Of a DNA stretch of 41,340 nt, positions 17,788-27,068 are shown piece by piece. Location: NCBI GenBank assembly GCA_018716065.1, contig DVKJ01000040.1:1-41340 (forward strand), read 5' to 3'. The notes under the pieces were generated by a model. That model ran no database searches. It saw only the letters and a program-made list of their open reading frames with translations, and was not told the DNA's origin. The position numbers were made by a program, and so were the translations under genes. Position 1 is the stretch's first letter. Each line of letters opens with the position of its first letter. Source of the DNA: Candidatus Pelethosoma merdigallinarum. Lineage in GTDB: Bacteria > Bacillota_I > Bacilli_A > RF39 > UBA660.

Positions 17788-19846
17788 GTTATCAATAAAG
17801 AATATTAAAAAAAGTTTTAAAGATTATGCGATTTACTTTTTTACCCTAATCTTAGGTGTATCTATCTTTTACTTATTTAATTCGATTGATAGTCAAACCG
17901 CCATGATGAATATTACAGAATCTACTCGTGAGATTATTGATCTTATGATTAATATGTTATCAGGAGTTAGTGTCTTTGTATCTTTTGTCTTAGGTTTTCT
18001 AATTATTTATGCCTCTCGTTTCTTAATGAAACGTCGTCATAAAGAATTTGGTATTTATATGACACTAGGTATGGGAAAAGGCCAAATCTCAAAAATCTTA
18101 TTATTTGAAACCATCTTAATTGGGTGTGTTTCCTTAGTAGTTGGTTCTGGTATTGGAATTTTACTTTCCCAACTCATGAGTGTTTTTGTCGCTAATATGT
18201 TTGAAGTAGATATGACAGAATTTACCTTTGTTTTTTCTTCATCTGCTTTAATTAAAACCATTATTTACTTTGGTATTATGTATGTACTCGTTATGATTTT
18301 TAATACCATTCAAGTTGGTAAATGTAAATTAATTGATTTATTATATGCGAATAAGAAATCAGAAAAGGTACATATGAAAAATCCTTGGGTTTGTACGATT
18401 GTCTTTATTCTTGGTGCAGGTTTACTAGGATATGCATACTACTTAGTAACCGCTGGTGTAAATCAAATTCAAGATCCAGGCGATATTTTCCCACCAATCA
18501 TTATGGGAGTCGTATCTACCTTCTTAATTATTTGGTCTTTATCCGGTTTAATTTTAAAAATTGTCATGTCAATGAAAGGACTTTATTATAAAGGATTAAA
18601 TAGTTTTACCTTAAGACAAATTAGTAGTAAAATTAATACTACGGTATTCTCTATGGGAATGATTTGTTTAATGCTATTTATTACGATTTGTGTTTTATCA
18701 AGTTCTTTATCTTTAAAAAATTCTCTAACAAAGAATTTAAAAGAACTTGCACCGGTTGATATCGAGTTAAGTAAAACGGTTGATATGCCAGATTCTTACA
18801 TGGAAGATTATGGCTATACACAAGAAGAAATTGATGCCTCTCATTATACGGTGATGGAAACATTAGAGCGTATTGGGTTTGATGCGGATAAAAAGTTAAA
18901 AGATGTGGTTGATATTTATACCTATGCGAATTCAGAATTAACGGTTCGTACTTTACTTGGAAGTGCCTATGATCAAGTATATCAAACATATCCTCATCTT
19001 TATTATGATTCTGCCGAAGAGTTTATAAAGATTAGTGATTATAATAAAGTAGCTAGGTCTTATGGTCATGAAACTTATGAATTAGAAGATGATGAATACA
19101 TGATTGTTGCGGATTTTGATAGTTGGATTAGTATTCATAATCTGGCTTTGAAACAGGGTGTAGCAATTGAAGTAGGGGGTAAAACCTTAACACCAAAATA
19201 TTCCGAATGTAAAAATGGATTTATTCGTATTTCTTCTAATCATATCAATGCAGGAATATTTGTTTTACCTGACAATATTGATTTTACTGGATTTGATAAA
19301 AAGAATTTTGTCATTGGTAACTATAACGCTGTTGATAAAGAAGGAAAACAACAAATAGAGAATGAATTGACTTCAGAAGAGAATTATCAAACGTTATCAA
19401 ATCAACATTTAAATTTAAGTGCTAGTAGTAAAATATCAATTTATGAAGCCAGTGTTGGTTTAGGAGCTTTAGTCACATTCATTGGGCTTTATTTAGGAAT
19501 TATCTTCTTAATGTCTAGTGCGGCGATTCTTGCTTTAAAAGAATTATCAGAAAGTACTGATAATAAAGAAAGATTCTTAATGTTACGAAAACTAGGAGTC
19601 GATGAGAAGATGATTCATCGAGCTTTATTTAGACAAATCGCGATCTTCTTCTTATTCCCACTTCTTCTAGCCATCATTCATTCCTATTTTGGAATTCAAT
19701 TTGCCAATTATTTATTAGCTGGTATGGGAATTGATGGATTATTAGAATCCATTATTATGACAGCTATCTTCTTAATCTGTATCTATGGAGGTTATTTCCT
19801 TATTACATATTTCTGTAGTAAAAGTATTATTAGTCATAAAGAATAA
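17774..19846 (+). CDS. FtsX-domain ABC permease (BceB-like)
   Basis: 690 aa, multi-TM with a large extracytoplasmic loop; overlaps the preceding ATPase gene. Confidence 0.9.
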   Translation: MKLFKLSIKNIKKSFKDYAIYFFTLILGVSIFYLFNSIDSQTAMMNITESTREIIDLMINMLSGVSVFVSFVLGFLIIYASRFLMKRRHKEFGIYMTLGMGKGQISKILLFETILIGCVSLVVGSGIGILLSQLMSVFVANMFEVDMTEFTFVFSSSALIKTIIYFGIMYVLVMIFNTIQVGKCKLIDLLYANKKSEKVHMKNPWVCTIVFILGAGLLGYAYYLVTAGVNQIQDPGDIFPPIIMGVVSTFLIIWSLSGLILKIVMSMKGLYYKGLNSFTLRQISSKINTTVFSMGMICLMLFITICVLSSSLSLKNSLTKNLKELAPVDIELSKTVDMPDSYMEDYGYTQEEIDASHYTVMETLERIGFDADKKLKDVVDIYTYANSELTVRTLLGSAYDQVYQTYPHLYYDSAEEFIKISDYNKVARSYGHETYELEDDEYMIVADFDSWISIHNLALKQGVAIEVGGKTLTPKYSECKNGFIRISSNHINAGIFVLPDNIDFTGFDKKNFVIGNYNAVDKEGKQQIENELTSEENYQTLSNQHLNLSASSKISIYEASVGLGALVTFIGLYLGIIFLMSSAAILALKELSESTDNKERFLMLRKLGVDEKMIHRALFRQIAIFFLFPLLLAIIHSYFGIQFANYLLAGMGIDGLLESIIMTAIFLICIYGGYFLITYFCSKSIISHKE

Positions 19847-19872
19847 AAATAGAAGAGTGATCTTCTATTTTT
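19845..19872. terminator. Bidirectional terminator between convergent genes
   Basis: Perfect AAAAATAGAAGA-GTGA-TCTTCTATTTTT. Confidence 0.85.
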
Positions 19873-20572
19873 CGTTATCGATTTTATCTATGATTGTGTT
19901 ATATTCATTTAAAAGATGATCGTTGGTGAATATTAGCGTATCGTTTTCAATCGTCCATTCAGAAGCATTCCCTTTTAAAAAGCCAATTGCTTCATCATAA
20001 ACATTTAATATATTTGTTAAATCACTAAAAATATCTTGTAGTTCTTTATCCGTACGTAACTCTTCAAAGTCTCCCATAAGATCTTGATTATAAATATCTA
20101 CATAAACAGAATCTAACTCTAAATTTTTAATATAAGAATCTTTTCTGGTGTCTGTCATTAAATCTTTGTATTCTTTTTCAATTTCTTCTAAAGAATCTCT
20201 TTTTTCTTTTAAATATTCGTTTGTCTTAGTAAATTGAGGCCCATCTAATTGATAATTCTCTACTGTTAGGACTTGAACCAATGATTCATCTTGTGACCAC
20301 TCTGTAAATGTACTAGTTAGAGTTACAAAATCACGAACATAACTTTTGGCAGCTTGTTCAATTTTTCCATAGTCTCCTTTCGTTACTGTTTTATTCAAGT
20401 GTTCATTGATTTTGTCCATATCGAGTTCTTCCACATCCAGTAATTCATAAACGTTATTCATTTCTTGTAGTAACTTGGTGTTTTCAATATAGCTAGTAAC
20501 AAATAGATATCCAAACCATACAACAAATAAACCAACTAAAACACCAACAATCATACCGATTTTCTTTTTCAT
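19865..20572 (-). CDS. Membrane-anchored hypothetical protein (235 aa)
   Basis: N-terminal TM KKKIGMIVGVLVGLFVVWFGYLFVTSYI, then a soluble acidic domain. Confidence 0.65.
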   Translation of the reverse strand: MKKKIGMIVGVLVGLFVVWFGYLFVTSYIENTKLLQEMNNVYELLDVEELDMDKINEHLNKTVTKGDYGKIEQAAKSYVRDFVTLTSTFTEWSQDESLVQVLTVENYQLDGPQFTKTNEYLKEKRDSLEEIEKEYKDLMTDTRKDSYIKNLELDSVYVDIYNQDLMGDFEELRTDKELQDIFSDLTNILNVYDEAIGFLKGNASEWTIENDTLIFTNDHLLNEYNTIIDKIDNEK

Positions 20573-20584
20573 TTTCTTCCTCCT

Positions 20585-20980
20585 TTAATTATTAAATCGT
20601 AATAAATATCCATCTGGATCTTGAATTAAGAATTCTTGATCTTCACATAGTGTCCCATCAACCATATAAGAATGAGTTTCTACATCTAAGAAGAGGGGAT
20701 ACCCTTTTTTCTTGATTCTTTTAGCCATTTTTTTTACATCAGATACCGTCATAGAAAGATTGATACCACGACCAAAAGGATATTCTAAAGGTCCTGTATT
20801 CCAATGTTCATTAATTTCCTCAATCATGAGTTGATTTTCCTCTAACTCTAAAAAAGCAAATTTATCATTTTTTCGTTCATATACAATGTGAAATCCTAAA
20901 TCCGTATAGAACTTCATACTATTTTGAATATTAGAAACACTAAGTTCTGGAATTAAAGAATTAAATTTCATTTCGACCAC
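20585..20980 (-). CDS. VOC-family (glyoxalase/bleomycin resistance-like) protein
   Basis: LIPELSVSNIQNSMKFYTDLGFHIVYER...QDPDGYLLRF. Confidence 0.88.
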   Translation of the reverse strand: MVEMKFNSLIPELSVSNIQNSMKFYTDLGFHIVYERKNDKFAFLELEENQLMIEEINEHWNTGPLEYPFGRGINLSMTVSDVKKMAKRIKKKGYPLFLDVETHSYMVDGTLCEDQEFLIQDPDGYLLRFNN

Positions 20981-21083
20981 CTTAGTATTATTATATCATC
21001 TCTTTCACATATTTTTAACTTTTTTAAAAATTATACTTGTCAAACGTTTAGAGATATGATATTATTATACTGTTACGTGTTAT

Positions 21084-21160
21084 GGCGATGTAGCTCAGTT
21101 GGCTAGAGCACCTGGTTCATACCCAGTAGGTCGGTGGTTCGAATCCACTCGTCGCTACCA
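21084..21160 (+). tRNA. tRNA-Met (anticodon CAT, elongator-like), CCA encoded
   Basis: Cloverleaf GGCGATG-TA-GCTCAGTTGGCTAGAGC-A-CCTGGTTCATACCCAGT-AGGTC-GGTGGTTCGAATCCACT-CGTCGCTACCA. Confidence 0.93.
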
Positions 21161-21300
21161 ATTTTGATTATTATACTAGGTTTTAAGCTTAGTTTTTTTT
21201 TATTGGGAATATCTAAGATAAGTATTCCCATCTTTTTTATTTTAAGAATAAATGGTATAATTATCTAAACAGCAAATAGTAATTTGAAAGTGAGATAATT

Positions 21301-22005
21301 ATGAAAAAAATATTTGAAAAGAATGAAACTTTATTTTGTATATTATTAATAGTATTCTATATAATAGTAAATTCATATTGTATACAAAATTTTGGAATAG
21401 AAGATTATAGAAGTACAATTATAAACACAATATTTTCGTTAGTGTTAATTTTTGTGATAGTAAAACTAAAAAGAGTTTCTTATTATGGACTAACAAAAGT
21501 AAGAAATTTAAAAAGATATTTATATTTTATACCATTATTATTGATTATATCAGTTAATCTATGGAATGGTATTAACATCAATAATACACCAAACGAAATA
21601 ATATTTTATATTTTAACAATGCTTAATGTTGGCTTTTTAGAAGAAGTTATCTTTAGAGGTTTTTTATTTAAAATGATGGAAAAAGATAATGTTAACAGAG
21701 CAATAATTATAAGTGCCATTACTTTTGGGATAGGTCATATTGTTAACTTATTAAATGGTTCAAATTTAATTCCAACTTTAATGCAAATATCTTATGCAAT
21801 TTCAATAGGATATTTATTTGTTATTATATTTTATAAAAGTAAATCTCTTATTCCTTGTATCATAACCCATTGTTTAGTAAATTCACTTTCTATATTTAAT
21901 GTTGAAAATACAGTATCATTATATGTATCATCTATGTTTTTAACAATAGTACCATTAGTTTATGCAATTTATATAAATAAAAGCATAAAAAAACAAGACA
22001 TATAA
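21301..22005 (+). CDS. CPBP-family intramembrane metalloprotease
   Basis: EEVIFRGFLFKMM and GIGHIVN...IPCIITHCLVNSL motifs in a multi-TM protein. Confidence 0.88.
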   Translation: MKKIFEKNETLFCILLIVFYIIVNSYCIQNFGIEDYRSTIINTIFSLVLIFVIVKLKRVSYYGLTKVRNLKRYLYFIPLLLIISVNLWNGININNTPNEIIFYILTMLNVGFLEEVIFRGFLFKMMEKDNVNRAIIISAITFGIGHIVNLLNGSNLIPTLMQISYAISIGYLFVIIFYKSKSLIPCIITHCLVNSLSIFNVENTVSLYVSSMFLTIVPLVYAIYINKSIKKQDI

Positions 22006-22274
22006 ATTACAATTTATCGATTAAATATTTATAAAAAATTACTTATATTTGTTCAAACTTAATTAAGTTTTACAAATGTTGAAAAGTCTTAGAAATAAAG
22101 GCTTTTTTTGATGCTTTATACTATATCATTAATTAGATCTTTTTAATAATACCGTCTATTATAGAGCAAATACCAATGTTCTTACAAGATGATAACCTAA
22201 CAGTAAGTTATATGAGTTTACTGCTGATGCATTCCTTTATTTATAAGTATTTGTACAAGCGTAGGTATAACTTG

Positions 22275-22622
22275 TTAGAAAAATTCATCAATTAAATTTT
22301 CTATGTATTTTTCTTGATATTTTATAATTTCTTTATCTGTCATTTCAGACGTTAATTTTTTTCTAAAATTCAGTTGTTCGTAATAATTCTTTTTTACTTT
22401 TTCCATACGATCTAGCTTATCATTGACCGAATTCATATATATACAATAGAGTATCGAAATAGCCAACTCAATCACTGGAAAGTTTATTTTTTCGTGATTT
22501 AAAATAACATATAAAGGCCAAAACATAAGGAGTGTAGCTATTCCCCTTCCTAAATTAAATAGTGTTTTTTTCATTTTATTCTCTCCTAACTGTTTGTCAA
22601 TCTCTTTTTTTCCTTTTTTCAA
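22275..22622 (-). CDS. Small two-TM hypothetical protein; more likely start is the internal MKKTLFNLG
   Basis: SD TTAGGAGAG precedes ATGAAAAAAACACTATTT on the minus strand; hydrophobic segments. Confidence 0.55.
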   Translation of the reverse strand: MKKGKKEIDKQLGENKMKKTLFNLGRGIATLLMFWPLYVILNHEKINFPVIELAISILYCIYMNSVNDKLDRMEKVKKNYYEQLNFRKKLTSEMTDKEIIKYQEKYIENLIDEFF

Positions 22623-22745
22623 TAATAAGTTTCACATATTCTTTATCTTCATCAGTTAAAAAATCTTTATATTTAGAAAAAAGTGGTTCTAATTCATCAA
22701 AAGAATTTTCTTGTTCATTTAATTGTAAATTATTTCTTTATCCAT
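22597..22745 (-). pseudogene. Small gene with an apparent one-base deletion (MDKE-x-NLQLNEQENSFDELEPLFSKYKDFLTDEDKEYVKLIIEKRKKRD)
   Basis: Minus-strand reading from ATG at 22745 breaks after MDKE and continues open in a shifted frame to a TGA at 22597-22599; overlaps the start of the next gene in operon style. Confidence 0.45.
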
Positions 22746-22786
22746 ATATTAAAATTGACATTATTTCTAAAAGATTATATAATTAT

Positions 22787-22815
22787 GTAGGGGTCGGGTT
22801 AAAACCAACTCCTAC
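22787..22815. repeat. REP-like palindrome GTAGGGGTCGGGTTAAAACCAACTCCTAC
   Basis: Imperfect palindrome resembling GTAGGGGCGGGTTT...CCGCCCCTAC elements seen in gut Firmicutes; locally GC-rich. Confidence 0.55.
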
Positions 22816-23012
22816 GAGTTACTTTTTTAGTTTTTCTGGTTAGCAACTGAAAACTTAAAGTAACTTTTATTTTCTATAGTCTTATAGAAAAGGGCAATTC
22901 GTCCATCTCCTTGATTACATATTAAGTATATTATATCTGGCACACGATATCAATGTTTTTTTGTAATTAAGGATTTTTAATATGCTAATATTTTAGATAT
23001 GATCTTATAAAG

Positions 23013-23040
23013 AGTCTTGTTATAACGAACAAGACTTTTT
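23013..23040 (+). terminator. Intrinsic terminator
   Basis: AGTCTTGTT-ATAACG-AACAAGACT plus T-run. Confidence 0.75.
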
Positions 23041-23052
23041 ATGTTAAAATAA

Positions 23053-23081
23053 TTGACAAACGTACGTTCGTGTGATAGTAT
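23053..23081 (+). promoter_or_regulatory. Promoter TTGACA-N17-TAGTAT with an embedded LexA/DinR-like box CAAACGTACGTTCG (23057-23070)
   Basis: One mismatch to the Bacillus SOS-box consensus CGAACRNRYGTTYG; hexamers correctly spaced. Confidence 0.65.
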
Positions 23082-23180
23082 ATCAAATAATGATAATTAA
23101 AAATGGAAATTAGGAACTGAATAAAGATTATTTGTTCTCCATTTCAAAATCATGTTATAATCGGTTTGAGAGGTAGTAAA

Positions 23181-23714
23181 ATGAGAAGTAAATTAACATA
23201 TCATGGGCGTCATAGAATGAGTGAACGAGTTGCTAGAGTACAAAACAAAGTTTCTTTAGTAGGGAGAGCTTCTAGGTTAGGTAAGACAAAGAATATGTAT
23301 TTTGGAAAATTCCATCAATTTTTAGATAGTAAATCAAAGAATGGGAAAATAAAAGTTTATCAAGAATACATTTACATTTTAACAAAAAATTCTAGGAAAC
23401 TAATTACCGTTTATCCTGTACCTAGAAAGTATTTACCAACGGAACAATATGAAATTACGAAAGAATTATATACGAAAACGATGAAGATAAATAGTCATGT
23501 GAATGAAGAAGTGATCATTACTACAAAGGATGGAATGGCTATTCGAGGTACGATAAAGAAAGAGTTTATTCCAACAAAGATGAGATTTGTTTCTTTTCAT
23601 ACAGGTGTTCAAAGTATTTCATTTCCGATTGACGATATTGTCGAAATTGTTTCACTGACTTCGATTGAGACTACTTTACTTGAAGAGATAGAAAAGAGAA
23701 AAAATAATGATTAA
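23181..23714 (+). CDS. YolD-like protein
   Basis: MRSKLTYHGRHRMSERVA...; C-terminal YolD-like region INSHVNEEVIITTKDGMAIRGTIKKEF...SISFPIDDIVEIVSL. Confidence 0.7.
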   Translation: MRSKLTYHGRHRMSERVARVQNKVSLVGRASRLGKTKNMYFGKFHQFLDSKSKNGKIKVYQEYIYILTKNSRKLITVYPVPRKYLPTEQYEITKELYTKTMKINSHVNEEVIITTKDGMAIRGTIKKEFIPTKMRFVSFHTGVQSISFPIDDIVEIVSLTSIETTLLEEIEKRKNND

Positions 23715-23908
23715 GACACTTTCAAAATAAGATTTAGAAAGAACTTCTGAAAGAGTCAAAAAGGATAAGAAAATAGTAGAGAAGACATTCTTATCATCTT
23801 CTGCTTTAAAACAGTTCCCACTCAATCAAGATAAAGTCATTTTTTCTATGAAAATCTGTTTGATCGATTTAACAAACGGGACTAATTTGAGAATTGTATA
23901 TAAATAGG
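23708..23908 (+). pseudogene. Degraded, truncated paralog of the 27389-28015 protein
   Basis: MIKTLSK*DLERTSERVKKDKKIVEKTFLSSSALKQFPLNQDKVIFSMKICLIDLTNGTNL vs SNKDLERAAERVKSDKKYGREGILIASALKQFPLNHDKAIVSMKICLIDLTNGTNL; in-frame stop and truncated end. Confidence 0.85.
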
Positions 23909-24294
23909 GTACATTTAAAAACATATAATTTGGAAATGATAAAACTTATGAAGGAAAAATCAAAAAAACTAAAGATAAAATTGACATAAAAGTTATTGAT
24001 GATTTTGGATATGATAATGAAAAATATAAAAAATTAAAATTGAAAACAGATAAGATAAAATTTAAAGTCGTTCCCAAAAGTAAGATTTTAAGATTATTTA
24101 TAAAATAAAGAAGTTGTTTTATTAGTTTAGGTATAATAATTTATATTATTTTAACAGGCGTTGATAGAATTGCATGCAAAGTATCTGATTATGTATATAT
24201 TCCAATAGTGATAATTGAATTTATAAAAGATAAAAATAAATAGTAATTTTGTATAAGAAAAATTTATAATAAATTGAAAGAGAGGTAAATGGTT

Positions 24295-24483
24295 ATGGAT
24301 AAAAAATTGATAAATAAATTATTAACAATAGGAAGCGTAATTTTATTGGTGTTAGCCATGATATTTATTTGCTTATGCCTTTTTTTAGATGAAAAAAATA
24401 ATGTATATTTATTTATTTCATTATTTAGTCTTATCTTGTCAAGTTTATTTAATATTATAAAAAGACAATATACAAAAGATTAA
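24295..24483 (+). CDS. Small membrane protein
   Basis: Two hydrophobic segments, AGAGAGG SD region upstream. Confidence 0.5.
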   Translation: MDKKLINKLLTIGSVILLVLAMIFICLCLFLDEKNNVYLFISLFSLILSSLFNIIKRQYTKD

Positions 24484-24667
24484 AAAATTATAATTTATAG
24501 ATTTATGAAGATGATTTAAAGAAATAAAGAAATATTGTTGAAAAGATAAGAATTGCTCGTATGAAGTTGATCATATCAAAATAACGAAAAATTATTATAG
24601 TTATACAATCATTCCAGTTTACATCATAAAATAAGTTATTATTCTTTAATTATAGTTTATATAAAAT

Positions 24668-24692
24668 AAAAGTCACAAAACTGTGACTTTTT
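24668..24692 (+). terminator. Intrinsic terminator
   Basis: AAAAGTCACA-AAAC-TGTGACTTTT. Confidence 0.75.
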
Positions 24693-24791
24693 AAAGTATC
24701 TATAGTAAAATAGATGAAGAAAATTATATTTTTAAATTTAATAATAATGGGGAACCATGTTTTGCAGTGAATACCTTTTTTATTTTGAATA

Positions 24792-25475
24792 CTACTTCTT
24801 TAAACATTTATTAGATTTACACTCAAAAACCTTAATTAAAAATTGTTCCACATATCTTTTTATTTTCTGTAATTCATATCCTCTTGCTTGACATGTATTC
24901 CAATTTCTTCTTTTTGCATTTTCAATATTTATTGTTGTATCATCAACAAATAATATATTTTCAGGTTGCAGTTGTAAATTTTGTTCTACTAAAACAAATG
25001 CTTCTTCAGTGTCTTTTCTAAGGTGTGTTAAATATGATAACCATACATAATCGAATTTAGATAAATTAACTTGTTTATCCAGTATTGGATAGGCACTATA
25101 TATTAAATCGGAAAATATACCAATCAAGCATCTTTCTTTTAATGAATGAGCATATGCAACTACATCCTTATAATATCCCACACTAAGATGTTCTTCGATA
25201 AATTTGTTTGTAAATTCTTCTAAAGTTGTTTCAAATTTGCCTAATGTTTCTATTCTTTGTAACCATTTTATTTTACTATTTTCATCGTTTTGTCTACTAA
25301 TAAATATGCCATTTTCATCTACTAATGTTTTAACGTAAATTTCCCATGCCTCTTCATCACTTAAATTATGGGCAAAGCTTTTAATTGTTCTAATAATTGC
25401 CTCTTTATCGTTATTAACATCGGGAAATTTATTCATTATAACACCACCCCAATCAAATATCACTATTTTATCCAT
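24792..25475 (-). CDS. HAD-family hydrolase
   Basis: MDKIVIFDWGGVIMN (motif I), ENILFVDDTTINIENAKRRNW (motif IV). Confidence 0.88.
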   Translation of the reverse strand: MDKIVIFDWGGVIMNKFPDVNNDKEAIIRTIKSFAHNLSDEEAWEIYVKTLVDENGIFISRQNDENSKIKWLQRIETLGKFETTLEEFTNKFIEEHLSVGYYKDVVAYAHSLKERCLIGIFSDLIYSAYPILDKQVNLSKFDYVWLSYLTHLRKDTEEAFVLVEQNLQLQPENILFVDDTTINIENAKRRNWNTCQARGYELQKIKRYVEQFLIKVFECKSNKCLKK

Positions 25476-25750
25476 CGATAATCGCCTCCATTTAAATATA
25501 TATCATCTGCAATACAAATATAATATCATTAAAAATGAGAATTTAGCAAATTGTAATTAGATCAATGTTTTTTGCTAATTGATTATGATCTTTAGTTATA
25601 TTAGTTTATATTTACTATATATAAACTGTTTTAAAAATTAAAGTGCAAAATTATTGAGTTTTCTTAAATTTAAATTACATTTGAATAAAAAAGATGAAAG
25701 ATTAGAGCTTTAACAATAATATTTACTAAACTTATGATATAATATATATG

Positions 25751-25852
25751 TATATGGGGTACTTGTGAAGGATTAACGATGTGTTGGCAAAGCCAGTAAG
25801 CATATTTTATATGTGAGCATTCATCTCGCCTGGGGTATCCCATTATTTTTTT
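25751..25852 (+). ncRNA. Candidate structured small RNA or 5' leader of unknown class
   Basis: Extended -10 TGATATAAT (25735-25743); closing 9-bp helix ATGGGGTAC (25754-25762)/GTATCCCAT (25835-25843); internal hairpins TGGC-AAA-GCCA and CATAT-TTT-ATATG; T-run after the closing helix. Confidence 0.5.
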
Positions 25853-26125
25853 ATTTAATTTCTAAATTAAAAAGATCTATAGTATGCTTATATTTTGAAA
25901 GTGATAAAAAAGAGTAAAATATTTTCGATACATAGGGAATTAATGATTGGTATAAATTAACATTTGAAATTTTGAACTGAGTTTTAGAGTAGAATAATGT
26001 GCATAAGTTATTTCGCTAGATGCGTTAAGATATTTAGTTAATTATTATTTGTCCGTGCTAATTTGTTATTAACTAGACTTTGTGTCTGGTTTTATTTTGT
26101 TCTTTTTACCTTTTTAATTTTAAAT

Positions 26126-26164
26126 ATAAATGTTATAATTGTTTTAATAGGTGTACAAATAGTA
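26126..26164 (+). repeat. Copy 1 of an exact 39-bp direct repeat carrying a promoter -10
   Basis: ATAAATGTTATAATTGTTTTAATAGGTGTACAAATAGTA identical to 26779-26817. Confidence 0.9.
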
Positions 26165-26185
26165 ACTTTGGAAGTAGGATGTAAT

Positions 26186-26746
26186 GTGGGAATTATAGAA
26201 ATATTATTAACAAGTTTAGGAGTATCAATGGATTCTTTTGCAGTATCTATAAGTAAAGGTTTATCAATGAAAGAATTTGATAAGAAAAAGGGACTAATTA
26301 TTGGATTATATTTTGGATTATTTCAAGGACTTACGCCATTAATAGGTTATTTACTCGGAACTACATTTCAAAATTTAATAACAAACATTGATCATTGGAT
26401 AGCGTTTTTATTACTCGGATTTATAGGCGGTAACATGTTAAAAGAAGGATTATCCGAAGAAAGCGAAAAACACAATGATAAAGTAAATTTTAAAACGATG
26501 CTACCATTAGCCATCGCAATAAGTATTGATGCATTAGCAGTAGGAATTACTTTTGCTTTTCTAAATGTAAATATATTATTTGCTATTTTATCAATTGGAA
26601 TCATAACATTTGTAATGTCATATATAGGTGTTAAAATCGGAAACAAATTTGGAAATAAATATGAAAAGAAAGCACAAATGTTAGGTGGGACAATCTTAAT
26701 TTTAATTGGGTTAAAAATATTATTAGAGCATTTAGGAATATTTTAA
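26186..26746 (+). CDS. mntP: MntP-like manganese efflux pump (likely GTG start at 26186)
   Basis: LLTSLGVSMDSFAVSISKGLSMK...ISIDALAVGITFAF duplicated DxxAVxI motifs. Confidence 0.9.
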   Translation: MGIIEILLTSLGVSMDSFAVSISKGLSMKEFDKKKGLIIGLYFGLFQGLTPLIGYLLGTTFQNLITNIDHWIAFLLLGFIGGNMLKEGLSEESEKHNDKVNFKTMLPLAIAISIDALAVGITFAFLNVNILFAILSIGIITFVMSYIGVKIGNKFGNKYEKKAQMLGGTILILIGLKILLEHLGIF

Positions 26747-26778
26747 CAAAAGACATTTCATCGTTTAATGATCAAATA

Positions 26779-26817
26779 ATAAATGTTATAATTGTTTTAA
26801 TAGGTGTACAAATAGTA
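26779..26817 (+). repeat. Copy 2 of the exact 39-bp direct repeat
   Basis: Identical to 26126-26164. Confidence 0.9.
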
Positions 26818-26838
26818 GTTTGAAAGTGAGAAATAAAT

Positions 26839-27039
26839 ATGAATAAAGAGAAAACTGGAATATTGATGATGATACTCGGAAATGTATTGTATTTATCATA
26901 TATTTTTTTCTGTGGTAATGAAACCACACCATTTGGTGAATTTAGTTCAGGATTATTACTAGGATTATCAATAGGAATTAATTTAACAGGAATAATTTTA
27001 TTAGTACTATATGTTTCAAAAAATGAAAAAAACAAATGA
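26839..27039 (+). CDS. Small two-TM membrane protein
   Basis: Hydrophobic ORF with promoter repeat and GAAAGTGAG SD upstream. Confidence 0.6.
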   Translation: MNKEKTGILMMILGNVLYLSYIFFCGNETTPFGEFSSGLLLGLSIGINLTGIILLVLYVSKNEKNK

Positions 27040-27068
27040 TTTTTATAAGAAATGTTAGGAGGTAGTGT

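Noticed and set aside
22562-22843. Plus-strand ORF ending VGVGLKPTPTSYFFSFSG
   Set aside because: The distinctive string is the translation of the REP-like palindrome at 22787-22815; the rest is antisense to the minus-strand small genes.
25751-26185. yybP-ykoY manganese riboswitch controlling mntP
   Set aside because: The expected GGGGAGTA core is absent, and a separate promoter repeat lies between this element and mntP; kept only as an unassigned structured RNA.
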